From: an uncultured Collinsella sp.
Lineage (GTDB): Bacteria; Actinomycetota; Coriobacteriia; Coriobacteriales; Coriobacteriaceae
Length of the DNA: 64,000 nt
Direction of reading: 5' to 3'
NCBI GenBank assembly: GCA_958354105.1
Contig: CATWVA010000001.1
Location: forward strand, 62,001 to 126,000
Shown here: positions 18,278 to 26,846 of the stretch, one piece after another
Layout of the letters: each line of letters opens with the position of its first letter
Position numbering within the stretch: the stretch's first letter is position 1
The notes under the pieces: model-generated
What the model was told of the DNA's origin: nothing
What the model saw: the letters and a program-made list of their open reading frames with translations, nothing else
The model's database searches: none
Translations under genes and position numbers: made by a program

Positions 18278-19801
18278 CTACCTCACGTTGTCGTTCATCG
18301 CGAAAGAGTTCTTCATGGCGCAGCTCGTAGTGTAGAGCACCTTGCCCAGTAGAGCATCGGTTTCCACGCGAACACGCTCGGCAAAGGCCTCGTTGGCGCG
18401 TGCAAGTTCGGCAGGCACTTCGGCCTCGGACAGAACGGCTACGGCAGCGTCGACGTCATGGATCTGCTTGTGGCCCATGCCACCGACCTTCTCCTGATAA
18501 TCCTCCACAGCGCGACCGCACTCATGGAAGCGGACGTCAGCCAGCGCGCCGATCAGGCGGTTGGCCCAGTAGAAGTTTTCGGACGTCACGCGAGCCTGCG
18601 TGTCGGCATAGTACTCGGGCATGGTCTCGACGTTGGCGTACAGCGGAACCAGCGCGTTAAACGAGTTGGAGCCAAAGGCCATCCACTGCACGGCGCGGTA
18701 GGCCGGCTGCGCATAGGGGCGCAGCTGCAACACGGCGAGCTGGCTGTTGCGGTTGATGCCGATGGGGCGATAGGCGCCACGCGTAGCGGGCGTGCCCTTG
18801 CTGCCGTAGCAGTCGTACTCCGTGCCCTGGTAGTGGCTCGAAAGCACGTACTTGATGTCCTCGATGGTCACCTTGCGCTCGGGCACACGGCTCCAGGGGA
18901 TGTCGTCGCTCTCAGGCGTGTAGTCGGCATCGGGGCCGTCCCACACGTCGCTGGGGTTGAGGCAGCGCTGCATGTACCAGGAGCGCGGCGTGTTGTAAAC
19001 GTGGTCGCTGTCGCTGTGCGAGCCAAAGGCCTCGCGCGGGTTAAAGACCGCGGCAGGACCGTCGCTCTCGACGCCCAGCGTCAGGTCCAGATGCCACTCG
19101 GCCATCCAGGCGCGCAGGTCGGCGGAGCACATGTGGTCGGCCTGGGCGCCCTCGGCGTCATCCAGGTCAAAGCTGTCGATACCCAGCTGGTTGGGCATGG
19201 TCACATAGGCGTCATCGGGCACGCGCTTGGCGATCCAGTGGTGGCCGCCGATGGTCTCGAGCCACCAGATCTCGTCCACGTCGCTAAAGGCGATGCCGTT
19301 GTTCTCGTAGGTGCCGTAGCGCTCGAGCAGATCACCCAGGATACGAACGCCGTCGCGAGCGGACTTGGCATACGGCAGGACCAGGGTCACCATGTCCTCC
19401 TCGCCCAAGCCACCGGGCTGCGCCGGAACGTATCCATCCTCGCCTTCGTTGCCCTTGGCGGGCAGGTAGTCCACAAGCGGGTCGGCGCCGCGGACGCGCT
19501 CGTTGGTGGTGAGCGTCTCGGTTGCGGACATGCCGACATTGAGCTCGTTGAAACCGGCCTCGGCCCAGATGCCGTGGCCCGGGACAACATCGGGGACGCT
19601 CGTGTAGCGCATGGGATTGTCGGACAGCTCAACGGTTAGGTGACTCAGGACGCTCGTGTAGACGCGCGGCTGCTCGTCGGGATGCACCACGCGCATACGC
19701 TTGGGCTCAAACACCCCGTTGGACGAGTCCTCGTTACGCGCGACCAGGGTCGACCCGTCGTAGCTCGCGTTCTTACCAACCAAAATCGTTGTGCACGGCA
19801 T
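18278..19801 (-). CDS. C69 family dipeptidase (PepD type, Ntn hydrolase)
   Basis: 507 residues from the ATG at 19801, seven bases after AAGGAGG (an ATG six bases earlier overlaps that RBS). The protein begins MPCTTILVGKNAS: removal of the first residues would expose the Cys nucleophile of this N-terminal nucleophile family. GSTLVARNEDS follows, as do WAEAGFNELNVGMSATET, and DEIWWLETIGGHHWIAKRVPDD in the core. These enzymes cleave dipeptides, with broad specificity. There is no signal peptide, so it should act in the cytosol on imported peptides. A long inverted-repeat element lies upstream, outside its coding region. Confidence 0.9.
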   Translation of the reverse strand: MPCTTILVGKNASYDGSTLVARNEDSSNGVFEPKRMRVVHPDEQPRVYTSVLSHLTVELSDNPMRYTSVPDVVPGHGIWAEAGFNELNVGMSATETLTTNERVRGADPLVDYLPAKGNEGEDGYVPAQPGGLGEEDMVTLVLPYAKSARDGVRILGDLLERYGTYENNGIAFSDVDEIWWLETIGGHHWIAKRVPDDAYVTMPNQLGIDSFDLDDAEGAQADHMCSADLRAWMAEWHLDLTLGVESDGPAAVFNPREAFGSHSDSDHVYNTPRSWYMQRCLNPSDVWDGPDADYTPESDDIPWSRVPERKVTIEDIKYVLSSHYQGTEYDCYGSKGTPATRGAYRPIGINRNSQLAVLQLRPYAQPAYRAVQWMAFGSNSFNALVPLYANVETMPEYYADTQARVTSENFYWANRLIGALADVRFHECGRAVEDYQEKVGGMGHKQIHDVDAAVAVLSEAEVPAELARANEAFAERVRVETDALLGKVLYTTSCAMKNSFAMNDNVR

Positions 19802-19900
19802 GCGCATCCTCCTTGAGCGAAGAAATCAAACGGTAACAGTGTATCGCTTCGGCGCAAAAAGGGCGAAACCGCCGCCCCGGCAGCCCCCCTCGAGATCCCT

Positions 19901-20131
19901 GTGGTCAAAAAATGCCAAATATGAGTACTGTCACAAATTTAGTAGCAGCAATTTAACCGAATGCAGGTGTCGATAATCTACATTTGTTCAAAAGCTTGAC
20001 AATGTAATTCCTCATAAGTCCAATAAAATAGGCTCTCTATCGATAATTAATACCGATTGAGAGCCAAAAATGACCTAAAGCATATGTGACTATCTTGGCA
20101 ACAGTACTCATATTTGGCGTTTTTTGACCAC
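19901..20131. repeat. 231 bp AT-rich element bounded by 31 bp inverted repeats
   Basis: Bases 19901-19931 (GTGGTCAAAAAATGCC...) match the reverse complement of 20101-20131 at 30 of 31 positions. The enclosed ~170 bp is visibly AT-richer than the neighbours and has its own hairpin (GGCTCTC...GAGAGCC, 20031-20063). No ORF is supported inside. It fills the gap between the dipeptidase and folD. The layout is that of a MITE-like element, or of two inward-facing copies of a dispersed motif. No clear target-site duplication was seen at the borders. Confidence 0.7.
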
Positions 20132-20142
20132 GTGGTATATGT

Positions 20143-21024
20143 CTAACCCCTCAAACAGCCCAAAACGCCTATTTCGTCTGCGCGCTCCGCCGCCTCGATC
20201 ACGTGTTTGGCGAGAATCGCCGTCGTTACAGCGCCCACGCCACCCGGCACGGGAGTAATTGAGCCAACGATCGGCTCTGCAGCATCAAAATCGACGTCGC
20301 CGACCAGCTTGCCGGCGGCCTCGTCCCAGTTAATGCCCACATCGATGATCGTCTGGCCCTCGCGAACCGCATCCGCGCCAATCGTGCGCGCGCGTCCAAC
20401 GGCCGCAACCACAATATCAGCCGCACGGCACTCGGCAGCCAAGTCGCGCGTATGTGTATGGCATGTCGTCACCGTGGCATTGCGAGCCGTGAGCATGGCA
20501 GCTACGGGACGACCAATCACCAGCGACCGACCAACAACCGCGACCTTGGCCCCATCCAGATCAACGCCGTAATGGTCCAGCAACGCCAGCACGGCCTCGG
20601 CCGTACAGGGGGCAAAACCCTCGCCACGCCCCGAAAGCGTGGTGAGCAGCGAGGCCGGCGTCATGGAGTCAACGTCCTTGGCAGGATCGAGCGCCGCGGC
20701 GGCTGCGTTCTCGTCAAGGCCGGCGGGCAGCGGGCGAAACATCAAACAGCCATGGACAGCCGAATCGGTATTGATGTCCTCGATGGCCGTCAACAGCTCG
20801 TCCTGCGAAACATCGGCGGGAAGCAAAATGCGGCGAGCCTCAATGCCAACCTTCTCGCAGCGCTTGAGGGCACCGCGCTCGTAGGATAGGTCGTCCTCGC
20901 GTTCACCTACACGCACGATAGCCAACATCGGAACAACGCCCCGCTCACGCAAAGCGGCACAGCGAACAGCAAGTTCCTCGGTCAGCGCGCGAGCAACGGG
21001 AGCACCCTTCAGTAGCTCAGCCAT
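20143..21024 (-). CDS. folD: Methylene-THF dehydrogenase (FolD family), cyclohydrolase Lys apparently replaced
   Basis: 293 residues from the ATG at 21024 after GGAAGAGAGGATAG. FolD signatures: SMTPASLLTTLSG (substrate loop), KVAVVGRSLVIGRPVAAML (NAD(P) site), and PVPGGVGAVTTAIL near the C-terminus. It oxidises methylene-THF to methenyl-THF. In bifunctional FolD a YxxxK motif supplies the Lys for cyclohydrolase activity; here the aligned stretch reads YERGALKRCEKVG, with Ala at the Lys position (aligned by eye on the CEKVG block). That fits a dehydrogenase that relies on a separate cyclohydrolase. The gene for one, 21027-21665, ends only 2 bp before this start, so the two are co-transcribed. 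Confidence 0.88.
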   Translation of the reverse strand: MAELLKGAPVARALTEELAVRCAALRERGVVPMLAIVRVGEREDDLSYERGALKRCEKVGIEARRILLPADVSQDELLTAIEDINTDSAVHGCLMFRPLPAGLDENAAAAALDPAKDVDSMTPASLLTTLSGRGEGFAPCTAEAVLALLDHYGVDLDGAKVAVVGRSLVIGRPVAAMLTARNATVTTCHTHTRDLAAECRAADIVVAAVGRARTIGADAVREGQTIIDVGINWDEAAGKLVGDVDFDAAEPIVGSITPVPGGVGAVTTAILAKHVIEAAERADEIGVLGCLRG

Positions 21025-21026
21025 GG

Positions 21027-21665
21027 CTATCCTCTCTTCCTTGCAGCGTCGGAGGCGCGGCGCGCCAGCGCATCGGCGCGCGGCAACCATATGTCGAGCA
21101 ACTCATCACACGCCGCCTCGAGCTCCTCGGCGCGTGCACGATCCTTCATAGACGTGGTGTTCGCAAAGAGCGTCAAGCTCGCGCCCTGCATGGCGGCACG
21201 GCAGAACACAGCGCCGCACGCCACATCGGACAGCAGCTGACGCGAACCCTTGTCGGCCATGTCCTCGAGCAGCGCCAGTGCGCGCCCGCAGGCATCCATA
21301 ATGCGATACGGCGGCATAGCGGCCACATGCAGCGCATCCTGAATCGCGGTCGCTCGAGCCGGATCGTCACGCGGAATACCGTACGCCGCGGACACCCGCC
21401 TGTAGGCACGAACGTCCTCGGAAACCAACTCGACAAGCTCCTGGGCCAGCTCATCAGCCTGGGCAAACGCGCGCGTCAGGTCATCCGCACGATCAGCAAG
21501 CGCGGGATTGGTCGCACCGTAGCGCGCAACCATTCCGCAAAGTGAGGCTCCCAGTGCGCCCACAAAGGCGCTCGCGCTACCGCCGCCGGGAACCGGCTCG
21601 CGCGCGGCCAGCGCCTCGGCAAACCCGCGGCAGGTCTTGTCCATCATCTCTTGGCTCATGCGCAT
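21027..21665 (-). CDS. Cyclodeaminase/methenyl-THF cyclohydrolase family protein (FchA-like)
   Basis: 212 residues. The N-terminal block EPVPGGGSASAFVGALGASL is the PGGGS signature of the FTCD_C/FchA family; the rest is helical, as in the all-alpha dimer of this family. Two activities are known: formimino-THF cyclodeaminase and methenyl-THF cyclohydrolase. Both act on the C1-THF pool and produce or consume methenyl-THF. Placement directly upstream of folD, plus the missing FolD Lys, favours a cyclohydrolase role. With formate-THF ligase at 46.3-48 kb, the window codes for the full formate to methylene-THF route. The start at 21665 follows GAGGGTGC; an ATG six bases later is an alternative. 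Confidence 0.85.
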   Translation of the reverse strand: MRMSQEMMDKTCRGFAEALAAREPVPGGGSASAFVGALGASLCGMVARYGATNPALADRADDLTRAFAQADELAQELVELVSEDVRAYRRVSAAYGIPRDDPARATAIQDALHVAAMPPYRIMDACGRALALLEDMADKGSRQLLSDVACGAVFCRAAMQGASLTLFANTTSMKDRARAEELEAACDELLDIWLPRADALARRASDAARKRG

Positions 21666-21820
21666 GCACCCTCAAGTCGTATACATCGGTCGGGTGGCAA
21701 CCGCCGACCAACCGCGTCAAACACATAATGGTGCTTAGTCTAGCCCATAAGTACATAAGCGTCAGCGCAACTGGCCATCGCGGATTTCTATGACGAACGA
21801 TAGGCCATGTCAACGCAAGC

Positions 21821-21839
21821 ATGGGACACATGGCCCACC
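21821..21839. promoter_or_regulatory. 19 bp motif shared by both lipoprotein upstream regions (copy 1)
   Basis: ATGGGACACATGGCCCACC occurs here and again at 22777-22795, upstream of the second lipoprotein gene. Its core TGGGACACATGGCCCA is close to a palindrome (TGGG...CCCA), as expected for a dimeric regulator. The rest of the 370 bp gap 21666-22035, between the divergent fchA-like and lipoprotein genes, holds no gene I can support. Confidence 0.5.
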
Positions 21840-22035
21840 TTTCGAGACTTCCGGGCAGCGGCAACTGGGGCATACATATAGGTAAGGAGCCCTATGTTGG
21901 GGCAAGCTCATCACGGCACCGGACGACGAATGGAGGAATAACCGCACAGTAAACAAAGGCATCATGTGCATGCGTCACCGCTGCCCCAGCGATCCGCGGC
22001 ACATGATGTCCCTGGCAGACAAGGAGGACGCCACC

Positions 22036-22641
22036 ATGAAGAAAAAGACCCTATCAATCCTTTCCCTTTGCATCGCCCTCTTTGCCGCGCTTGCCCTTGT
22101 CGGCTGCGGCGGGAGCGCATCGGGCGGGGGCGGCAGCGCCGCCAAGAGCGAGAGCAATGAAAAAGCTCCCGTCGCCAAGAAGACTGACTTCATTTGGTTT
22201 AAGGTCGAGATGCCCGAGGGCGTTGACGTAAGCGACTCCGCTGGCAAGAATGCCGACAGGGTCCAGCTCACCTTCCCCGAAGACGAGAACGCCTCGGCCG
22301 ATCGCTTTATCCCCGTTTGGAAAAAAGCGCTGACGGCAGAGGAATCCCACGCCGACCAGGCAGAAAAGAAAGGTGATACGTTCCAGTGGAAGGATGGCGG
22401 GTCCGTCGAGTATAACGGCAGGACATGGCTCATCGGAACGTACGAGGACAACAGCGGCGTCTCAACACTCCTATTTACCGACGTTGAACCGGGAAGCGTC
22501 TACGTCCTCATCTCGAACTTCGATCTGCATAAGAAAGAAGCCGAGGCACCCCTCAACTCCATCGAGTTCCCCGATGACATGGCGAAGGCAGTTGCCGAGG
22601 CACGCGAAGTCGAGATTTCGAGCATCGAGATCAAGCATTAG
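22036..22641 (+). CDS. Secreted lipoprotein of unknown function (paralogue A)
   Basis: 201 residues from the ATG at 22036, right after AAGGAGGACGCCACC; the frame is open to 21964 but without a signal. The N-terminus is a lipoprotein signal: KKK, a hydrophobic stretch, then the lipobox LVGC at about residues 19-22, followed by a Gly/Ser linker. The mature domain (~160 residues) begins DFIWFKVEMPEGV and has several strands ending in SIEFPDDMAKAVAEA. It would be lipid-anchored on the outer face of the membrane. A paralogue lies 226 bp downstream with its own terminator, and both share an upstream motif. I do not recognise the domain. Confidence 0.8.
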   Translation: MKKKTLSILSLCIALFAALALVGCGGSASGGGGSAAKSESNEKAPVAKKTDFIWFKVEMPEGVDVSDSAGKNADRVQLTFPEDENASADRFIPVWKKALTAEESHADQAEKKGDTFQWKDGGSVEYNGRTWLIGTYEDNSGVSTLLFTDVEPGSVYVLISNFDLHKKEAEAPLNSIEFPDDMAKAVAEAREVEISSIEIKH

Positions 22642-22694
22642 GGGCTCGCACGCAGCATCGCATGCGCAGTCATTACATGATCGGACGCCCAGCC

Positions 22695-22730
22695 AGGGGA
22701 GGATCGGATCGGCCGGCCCTCCCCTCTTTT
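22695..22730 (+). terminator. Terminator after lipoprotein A
   Basis: AGGGGAGG paired with CCTCCCCT, loop rich in CGGAT/CGG, followed by CTTTT. Its loop closely matches that of the terminator behind lipoprotein B. Confidence 0.75.
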
Positions 22731-22776
22731 GGACCCGCGCATATTGCCACTTGTCGGCGCAATTCCAGCCCTCAGA

Positions 22777-22795
22777 ATGGGACACATGGCCCACC
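22777..22795. promoter_or_regulatory. 19 bp motif shared by both lipoprotein upstream regions (copy 2)
   Basis: Exact repeat of the motif at 21821-21839, here 73 bp before the start of lipoprotein B. Conservation of a 19-mer in otherwise diverged upstream DNA suggests a binding site kept by selection or a recent duplication. Confidence 0.5.
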
Positions 22796-22867
22796 CTAGC
22801 GAGCCGTCCACGCGTACAGTAAAGGCAGGTAATCCATGGGCGGTTACAGATCGAGGAGGACACGACC

Positions 22868-23461
22868 ATGAAAAAGAAGGCCTTTGCGATTCTCACCCTC
22901 TGCATCAGTCTCTTTGCCGCAGTTGCCCTGGTGGGCTGCGGTGGCAGCGGCGACGCTACCGGCAGTGGTGGTGGCGGCGGAGCAGAAAAGCCAGCCGTGG
23001 ATATGAGGACCGACTTCATTTGGTTTAAGGTCGAGGTCCCCGAGGGCGTCGAGATCGCCGACGTCGCCGGCGACACCGCCGACAGGGCCCAGTGTAAGTT
23101 CACCGAGAGCGAGCACGCCAGCGACCGCTTCATCCCCGTCTTCGATCCTGACAAGAACGCCGATGAGCTGTTCGACTACGAGGCAAAGTGGAAGGCCAGC
23201 TCTGGATGGACCGAGAGCGATCCCGTTAAGTACAACGGCAAGACCTGGCGCAGCGCCTACTTTACGCACTCGGGCGGCGTGACGACCGAGTACTTCACCG
23301 ACGTTGACGGCGGCAGCGTGTACGTGCGCATCGACAATGTCGAGGAGCACAAGGATGCCGTCGAGACCATGATGAAGTCTCTGGAGTTTGCCGATGATAT
23401 CGCCAAGGCCAAGACCGAAGCCATGGACGTCAAGCTCGACGATATCGAGATCAAGCGCTAA
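22868..23461 (+). CDS. Secreted lipoprotein of unknown function (paralogue B)
   Basis: 197 residues; ATG after CGAGGAGGACACGACC. The signal peptide and lipobox LVGC match those of paralogue A almost residue for residue, then a Gly/Ser linker. The mature domain opens with the same block (DFIWFKVE, then PEGVEIAD) and keeps DRFIPVF, a Lys-Tyr-Asn-Gly strand (VKYNGKTW), YFTDVDGGSVYV and SLEFADDIAKAKTEA. The two genes, their upstream motif and their terminators form a tandem duplication of a complete transcription unit. The conserved Trp/Tyr and strand pattern suggests a small beta-rich fold; no function can be given. Confidence 0.8.
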   Translation: MKKKAFAILTLCISLFAAVALVGCGGSGDATGSGGGGGAEKPAVDMRTDFIWFKVEVPEGVEIADVAGDTADRAQCKFTESEHASDRFIPVFDPDKNADELFDYEAKWKASSGWTESDPVKYNGKTWRSAYFTHSGGVTTEYFTDVDGGSVYVRIDNVEEHKDAVETMMKSLEFADDIAKAKTEAMDVKLDDIEIKR

Positions 23462-23531
23462 ACGACTGGCGAGCGCAGCGGGAAACACGAGCACAGTGCA
23501 AACAAGCGACGATACCCCAGCGCTTCGCACC

Positions 23532-23566
23532 AAGGGAGGATCGGATCGCCGGCCCTCCCTTTCTTA
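23532..23566 (+). terminator. Terminator after lipoprotein B
   Basis: AAGGGAGG paired with CCTCCCTT, then TCTT. The remaining bases up to the PI-PLC-like gene at 23766 hold no feature I can support. Confidence 0.75.
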
Positions 23567-23765
23567 TGCCGATAGCCGGCGAACGCGAGGGTGCCGGGCG
23601 GCAAAACCACCCCCAGCGCGGTAGCACCACAAATAGACAAGCGCCCCAACGCATCCGCCCGCCGATTTATAGCGCCGCGCAGACAATTAAGCCAACACGT
23701 TTAGACATCCGGGCAGTATAGTGAACAAAATGAGTGCATAACCGCACCCTGCGAACGGAGGAGTT

Positions 23766-26240
23766 ATGACCGAACACCACGCCATCAGCCGTCGAGCATT
23801 CACGTTGGGCCTAGGACTCGCAGCATTGTCGCCATTTGTAAGCCTGCCCGAAACCGCGGGATTGGGCCTTCCCGTGCGCGCGGCATTTGCAGAAGACGCT
23901 GCCACAGCGTCAGTCAGCCTCGACAATTTCGTCATTCGCCTTCGCCCCGCGGGCTATTTTCGCACCGCGAGCGTCAACGAAGACGGCAACGTCATCGGCA
24001 ACGTCTGCCACCTGTTTAATGACGGCACGTCCAGCAAGCTCATCCTTGAGCACGTAGGGACCGATGCGGACGGCACAAACTGGTATGCCATCCGCACCCT
24101 GCTCAATTTCGAAGAGCACAAGAAGACGGGCTACAGCATTTGGTCGGTCGATGGCGACTCGGACAAAGATGGAAAGGTCATCCACGTATGGAGTGGCGAG
24201 TACGACCATAAGGACAGCCGCGCCTATACGTTCGACCGCCAGTTCGACGGAACTTATATTATTCGAGACCGCATATACACGAAAAACGGTATTAACTACC
24301 TTGCCATAGAATCGAAAGGCAAAGACCAAGACAACAACAAGATTTGCCAAAAGAAATATTCCATTCCGTGGGAGCTCGAGCTTGTCGGCTACAGCATGGA
24401 CAAGACCAATGCCACAGTTAGCAGCATCGACTGGACCACGTATAGCAGCTACGTCGACGGACCATGTTGGATGAGCCACGTCGAAGGCAACAAGTACCTC
24501 GACGAGCTGAGCATCCCGGGCACGCACGATTCGGGAACTTGCAGCGTGGACAACGACACCGAACCCCAATCCTCGCAAGCAAAGTGCCAGCAGGACTACA
24601 TCCCCACGCAGTTGCTCGAAGGCATTCGCTATTTTGATATCCGACTCGGAAAAGGCAACGACCCCGGCATCGACCATGGAAGTTGCTACCTGCTCAAAAA
24701 AGACGGACACTTCATGCATCTCTCCGATGTCGTTGGCTACTTCAAAAAGTTTTTGAACGAAAATCCGTCAGAAGCGCTCATCATGCTTGTATCCCGAGGC
24801 AACAACGAGGCTACTGACGAGAGCCTTACGACGGCTTTCGCCAAGGTTTTGGACGACAACCCCAAACTGTTCTATACGTCGAGCCGCGTTCCCACACTGA
24901 ACGAGGTGCGCGGAAAGATCGTCCTGCTGCGCCGATTTGGACTCGCCGGCGACAGCGTAAGCGGCCACACGTGGGGCCTCGACCTAACCGAATGGGACAA
25001 CAAAATCGCAACACACCCCAGCAGCTCCTCTATGTGTCTCGTCCAAAACGCGCAAGGCTTTGAAGCCGCAGGGGAAACAGGCGACAAAAAAGCCTATTGC
25101 ACCAAGGTATATGCCCAGGACCATTACGAATGCACCGGAACCGACAAGATCAGCTGGGTCGATATGGCCCTGCAGGAAACGGCCAAGCTCACCCGCAACG
25201 AGGTAGATGTCGAGGACGATAACGGGGCCAAGGAGCAAGTCCTGGAGCGCTGCTGGTCTATCAACTACACCAGCTGCACGAATCACAAGCAAGGAAGCAA
25301 CCCATTTACCGCAGCGCGAGTAGTCAACGAGCATCTGTACAAGAGCCCGTACATCAATCCCAGCGGCATCGAGGATACAAAGTCAGATTACCTCAAGCAC
25401 ATTGGCATCATCGCATCCGACTTTGTTGATGCGGCGCTGGCCCGGAGCATCTACCAGCGCAATTACAATTACGATACGAAGCACACGCAGTCGGCTTCGT
25501 GCTGCCTCCCGACCCGCATGCGCATGACGTACGGCGACTCGCTGAGCGATGCCTCGCTCCAGGATGGCAAGACCGTTGGCGAGGGCCATTTCCGCCTTGT
25601 CGACAGCAGCAACGTACTCAACGTGGCGGCTTCGGGCCATGCGTTTGCCATCGAATATGTGGATGTCGACGCCCTGGGCAACGAGACCGTTACGGGGCTG
25701 CAGGGTTCCGTGCCCATCGATATCGACCCGCGCGCGCTGACGCCCCATTTTGAGGGGCTCGAGGGCCTTAAGGCCGGCGAGGACGTGCGCGCCAAGATTG
25801 CGGCATCACTCGAGGGCAAGCTCGAAACCGATGCCTGCACGGCCCAGCTCGAGTTTGTGCACGACGCGAACGGCGCTCCGGGCACGGCAATGGCCGAGGG
25901 CGAAACATTTGCCGCAGGAACGTACTGGGTGCGCGTGAACGGTCTCTTGGGCGACGCGGCGCAGAACTACACGCTCGCCAGCGACGGAGCCGCAAGCTTT
26001 GCAGTTGCAGCCTCGGGCAACGCGGGCGGCGACGGCACCGGCACCGACAGTGGCACGGGCCCCAACGCAGGTAGCGCCGACAAGAACGGCAAGGGCAAAA
26101 GCTCGGCCGGAAAACTCGCCGGCACGGGCGACGGCTCTGGCATCGCCGCCGGGCTCGCCGCTGCCGCCGTAGCAACAACAGCCGTCGGCGCGGCAATGCT
26201 TGTCAACGACCATGAAAGTGACGAAGGCGCTAGCGAATAG
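23766..26240 (+). CDS. Tat-exported PI-PLC X-domain (phosphodiesterase) surface protein
   Basis: 824 residues; ATG after GGAGGAGTT. The N-terminus has a Tat motif, SRRAFTLGLG, and an Ala-rich h-region. After an N-terminal module (~25-230), the PI-PLC X domain starts at about residue 230: LDELSIPGTHDSGT with the first catalytic His, RYFDIRLGKGN, and DHGSCYLL with the second His position. Such enzymes cleave phosphatidylinositol or related phosphodiesters with two histidines. A beta-rich C-terminal part and a Gly/Asn/Asp-rich stalk follow, then KLAGTGDGSG and a hydrophobic helix. LAGTG fits the LAxTG signal of class E sortases, though the last residues are acidic rather than basic. Likely a wall- or membrane-held enzyme acting on host or dietary lipids. 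Confidence 0.85.
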   Translation: MTEHHAISRRAFTLGLGLAALSPFVSLPETAGLGLPVRAAFAEDAATASVSLDNFVIRLRPAGYFRTASVNEDGNVIGNVCHLFNDGTSSKLILEHVGTDADGTNWYAIRTLLNFEEHKKTGYSIWSVDGDSDKDGKVIHVWSGEYDHKDSRAYTFDRQFDGTYIIRDRIYTKNGINYLAIESKGKDQDNNKICQKKYSIPWELELVGYSMDKTNATVSSIDWTTYSSYVDGPCWMSHVEGNKYLDELSIPGTHDSGTCSVDNDTEPQSSQAKCQQDYIPTQLLEGIRYFDIRLGKGNDPGIDHGSCYLLKKDGHFMHLSDVVGYFKKFLNENPSEALIMLVSRGNNEATDESLTTAFAKVLDDNPKLFYTSSRVPTLNEVRGKIVLLRRFGLAGDSVSGHTWGLDLTEWDNKIATHPSSSSMCLVQNAQGFEAAGETGDKKAYCTKVYAQDHYECTGTDKISWVDMALQETAKLTRNEVDVEDDNGAKEQVLERCWSINYTSCTNHKQGSNPFTAARVVNEHLYKSPYINPSGIEDTKSDYLKHIGIIASDFVDAALARSIYQRNYNYDTKHTQSASCCLPTRMRMTYGDSLSDASLQDGKTVGEGHFRLVDSSNVLNVAASGHAFAIEYVDVDALGNETVTGLQGSVPIDIDPRALTPHFEGLEGLKAGEDVRAKIAASLEGKLETDACTAQLEFVHDANGAPGTAMAEGETFAAGTYWVRVNGLLGDAAQNYTLASDGAASFAVAASGNAGGDGTGTDSGTGPNAGSADKNGKGKSSAGKLAGTGDGSGIAAGLAAAAVATTAVGAAMLVNDHESDEGASE

Positions 26241-26272
26241 GCCAGCCGGCCTTTTGGGCGCATCAACTCGAT

Positions 26273-26309
26273 GAGGGGCGCAGAACACCGTTCTGCGCCC
26301 CTGATTTTT
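26273..26309 (+). terminator. Terminator after the PI-PLC-like gene
   Basis: AGGGGCGCAGAA, a 5-base loop, TTCTGCGCCCCT, then GATTTTT. Confidence 0.85.
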
Positions 26310-26334
26310 ACCTTGGTCCGAACGCCGCCATAGG

Positions 26335-26648
26335 CTACATCACCATGTTCAGCGCGTTCACAAATTCCTTGGCCTGGGAATGACTGCTCAGCCTGTAGGA
26401 ACAGTCGGTCAGTAACCTATTACGAAGGAACACGCGCTTACCCTTGACCCTGTTGACACCCGTAATGTCCTTGAGGTAGACGTTTTGGTATGGGTGCCGA
26501 AGAAGTTGTTCTTCACGACCGCCTCGATACGATTGGGATAGATGCTTATTCCCTTGAAAACGCCGGCACCCTTATCGTGAAACAACAACGTGTTGTCATC
26601 CACGCGCGCCACCCCCATGGAGTTCGATAAAACTATCTCTATGACCAC
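26335..26648 (-). pseudogene. Frameshifted small PH-like domain gene
   Basis: The first part (DDNTLLFHDKGAGVFKGI, SIYPNRIEAVVKNNFFG) aligns well with the intact 89-residue protein at 29287-29556. After FFGTH the frame changes: the matching continuation (YLKDITGVNRVKGKRVFL, then YRLSSHSQAKEFVNAL) is found in the next frame and ends at a TAG at 26335. One missing base, near position 26495, explains this. Either a sequencing error or a true pseudogene. The family resembles small bacterial PH-like domains. Confidence 0.75.
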
Positions 26649-26775
26649 ATTTTAGTCACTACAAACCCTTTTTGCGGTCACGCGCAGGGCACCAAAACGT
26701 GTCCGCACGAGCAAATAGACTAATACAACAACGAATATAAGCCGTTATCCAAGGATGGCGCCGCAAAACAAAGGA

Positions 26776-26789
26776 TTAGCAATAGCTAA
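26776..26789. promoter_or_regulatory. Possible HicB operator
   Basis: TTAGC-AATA-GCTAA, a 5+5 bp palindrome about 60 bp before hicA in a gap without other genes (26649-26846). A further GCTAATATATAG stretch follows and could hold the -10 element. HicB-type antitoxins bind such palindromes in their own promoters; the link here is inferred from position. Confidence 0.3.
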
Positions 26790-26846
26790 GATTTAAGCCT
26801 AAAACCCTTAGGAAGTGCTAATATATAGTTATTGAAAGAGGCTGAG

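Noticed and set aside
19996..20030. TTGACA promoter inside the inverted-repeat element
   Set aside because: A -35-like TTGACA exists, but no -10 hexamer lies at 16-18 bp, and no gene follows in that direction.
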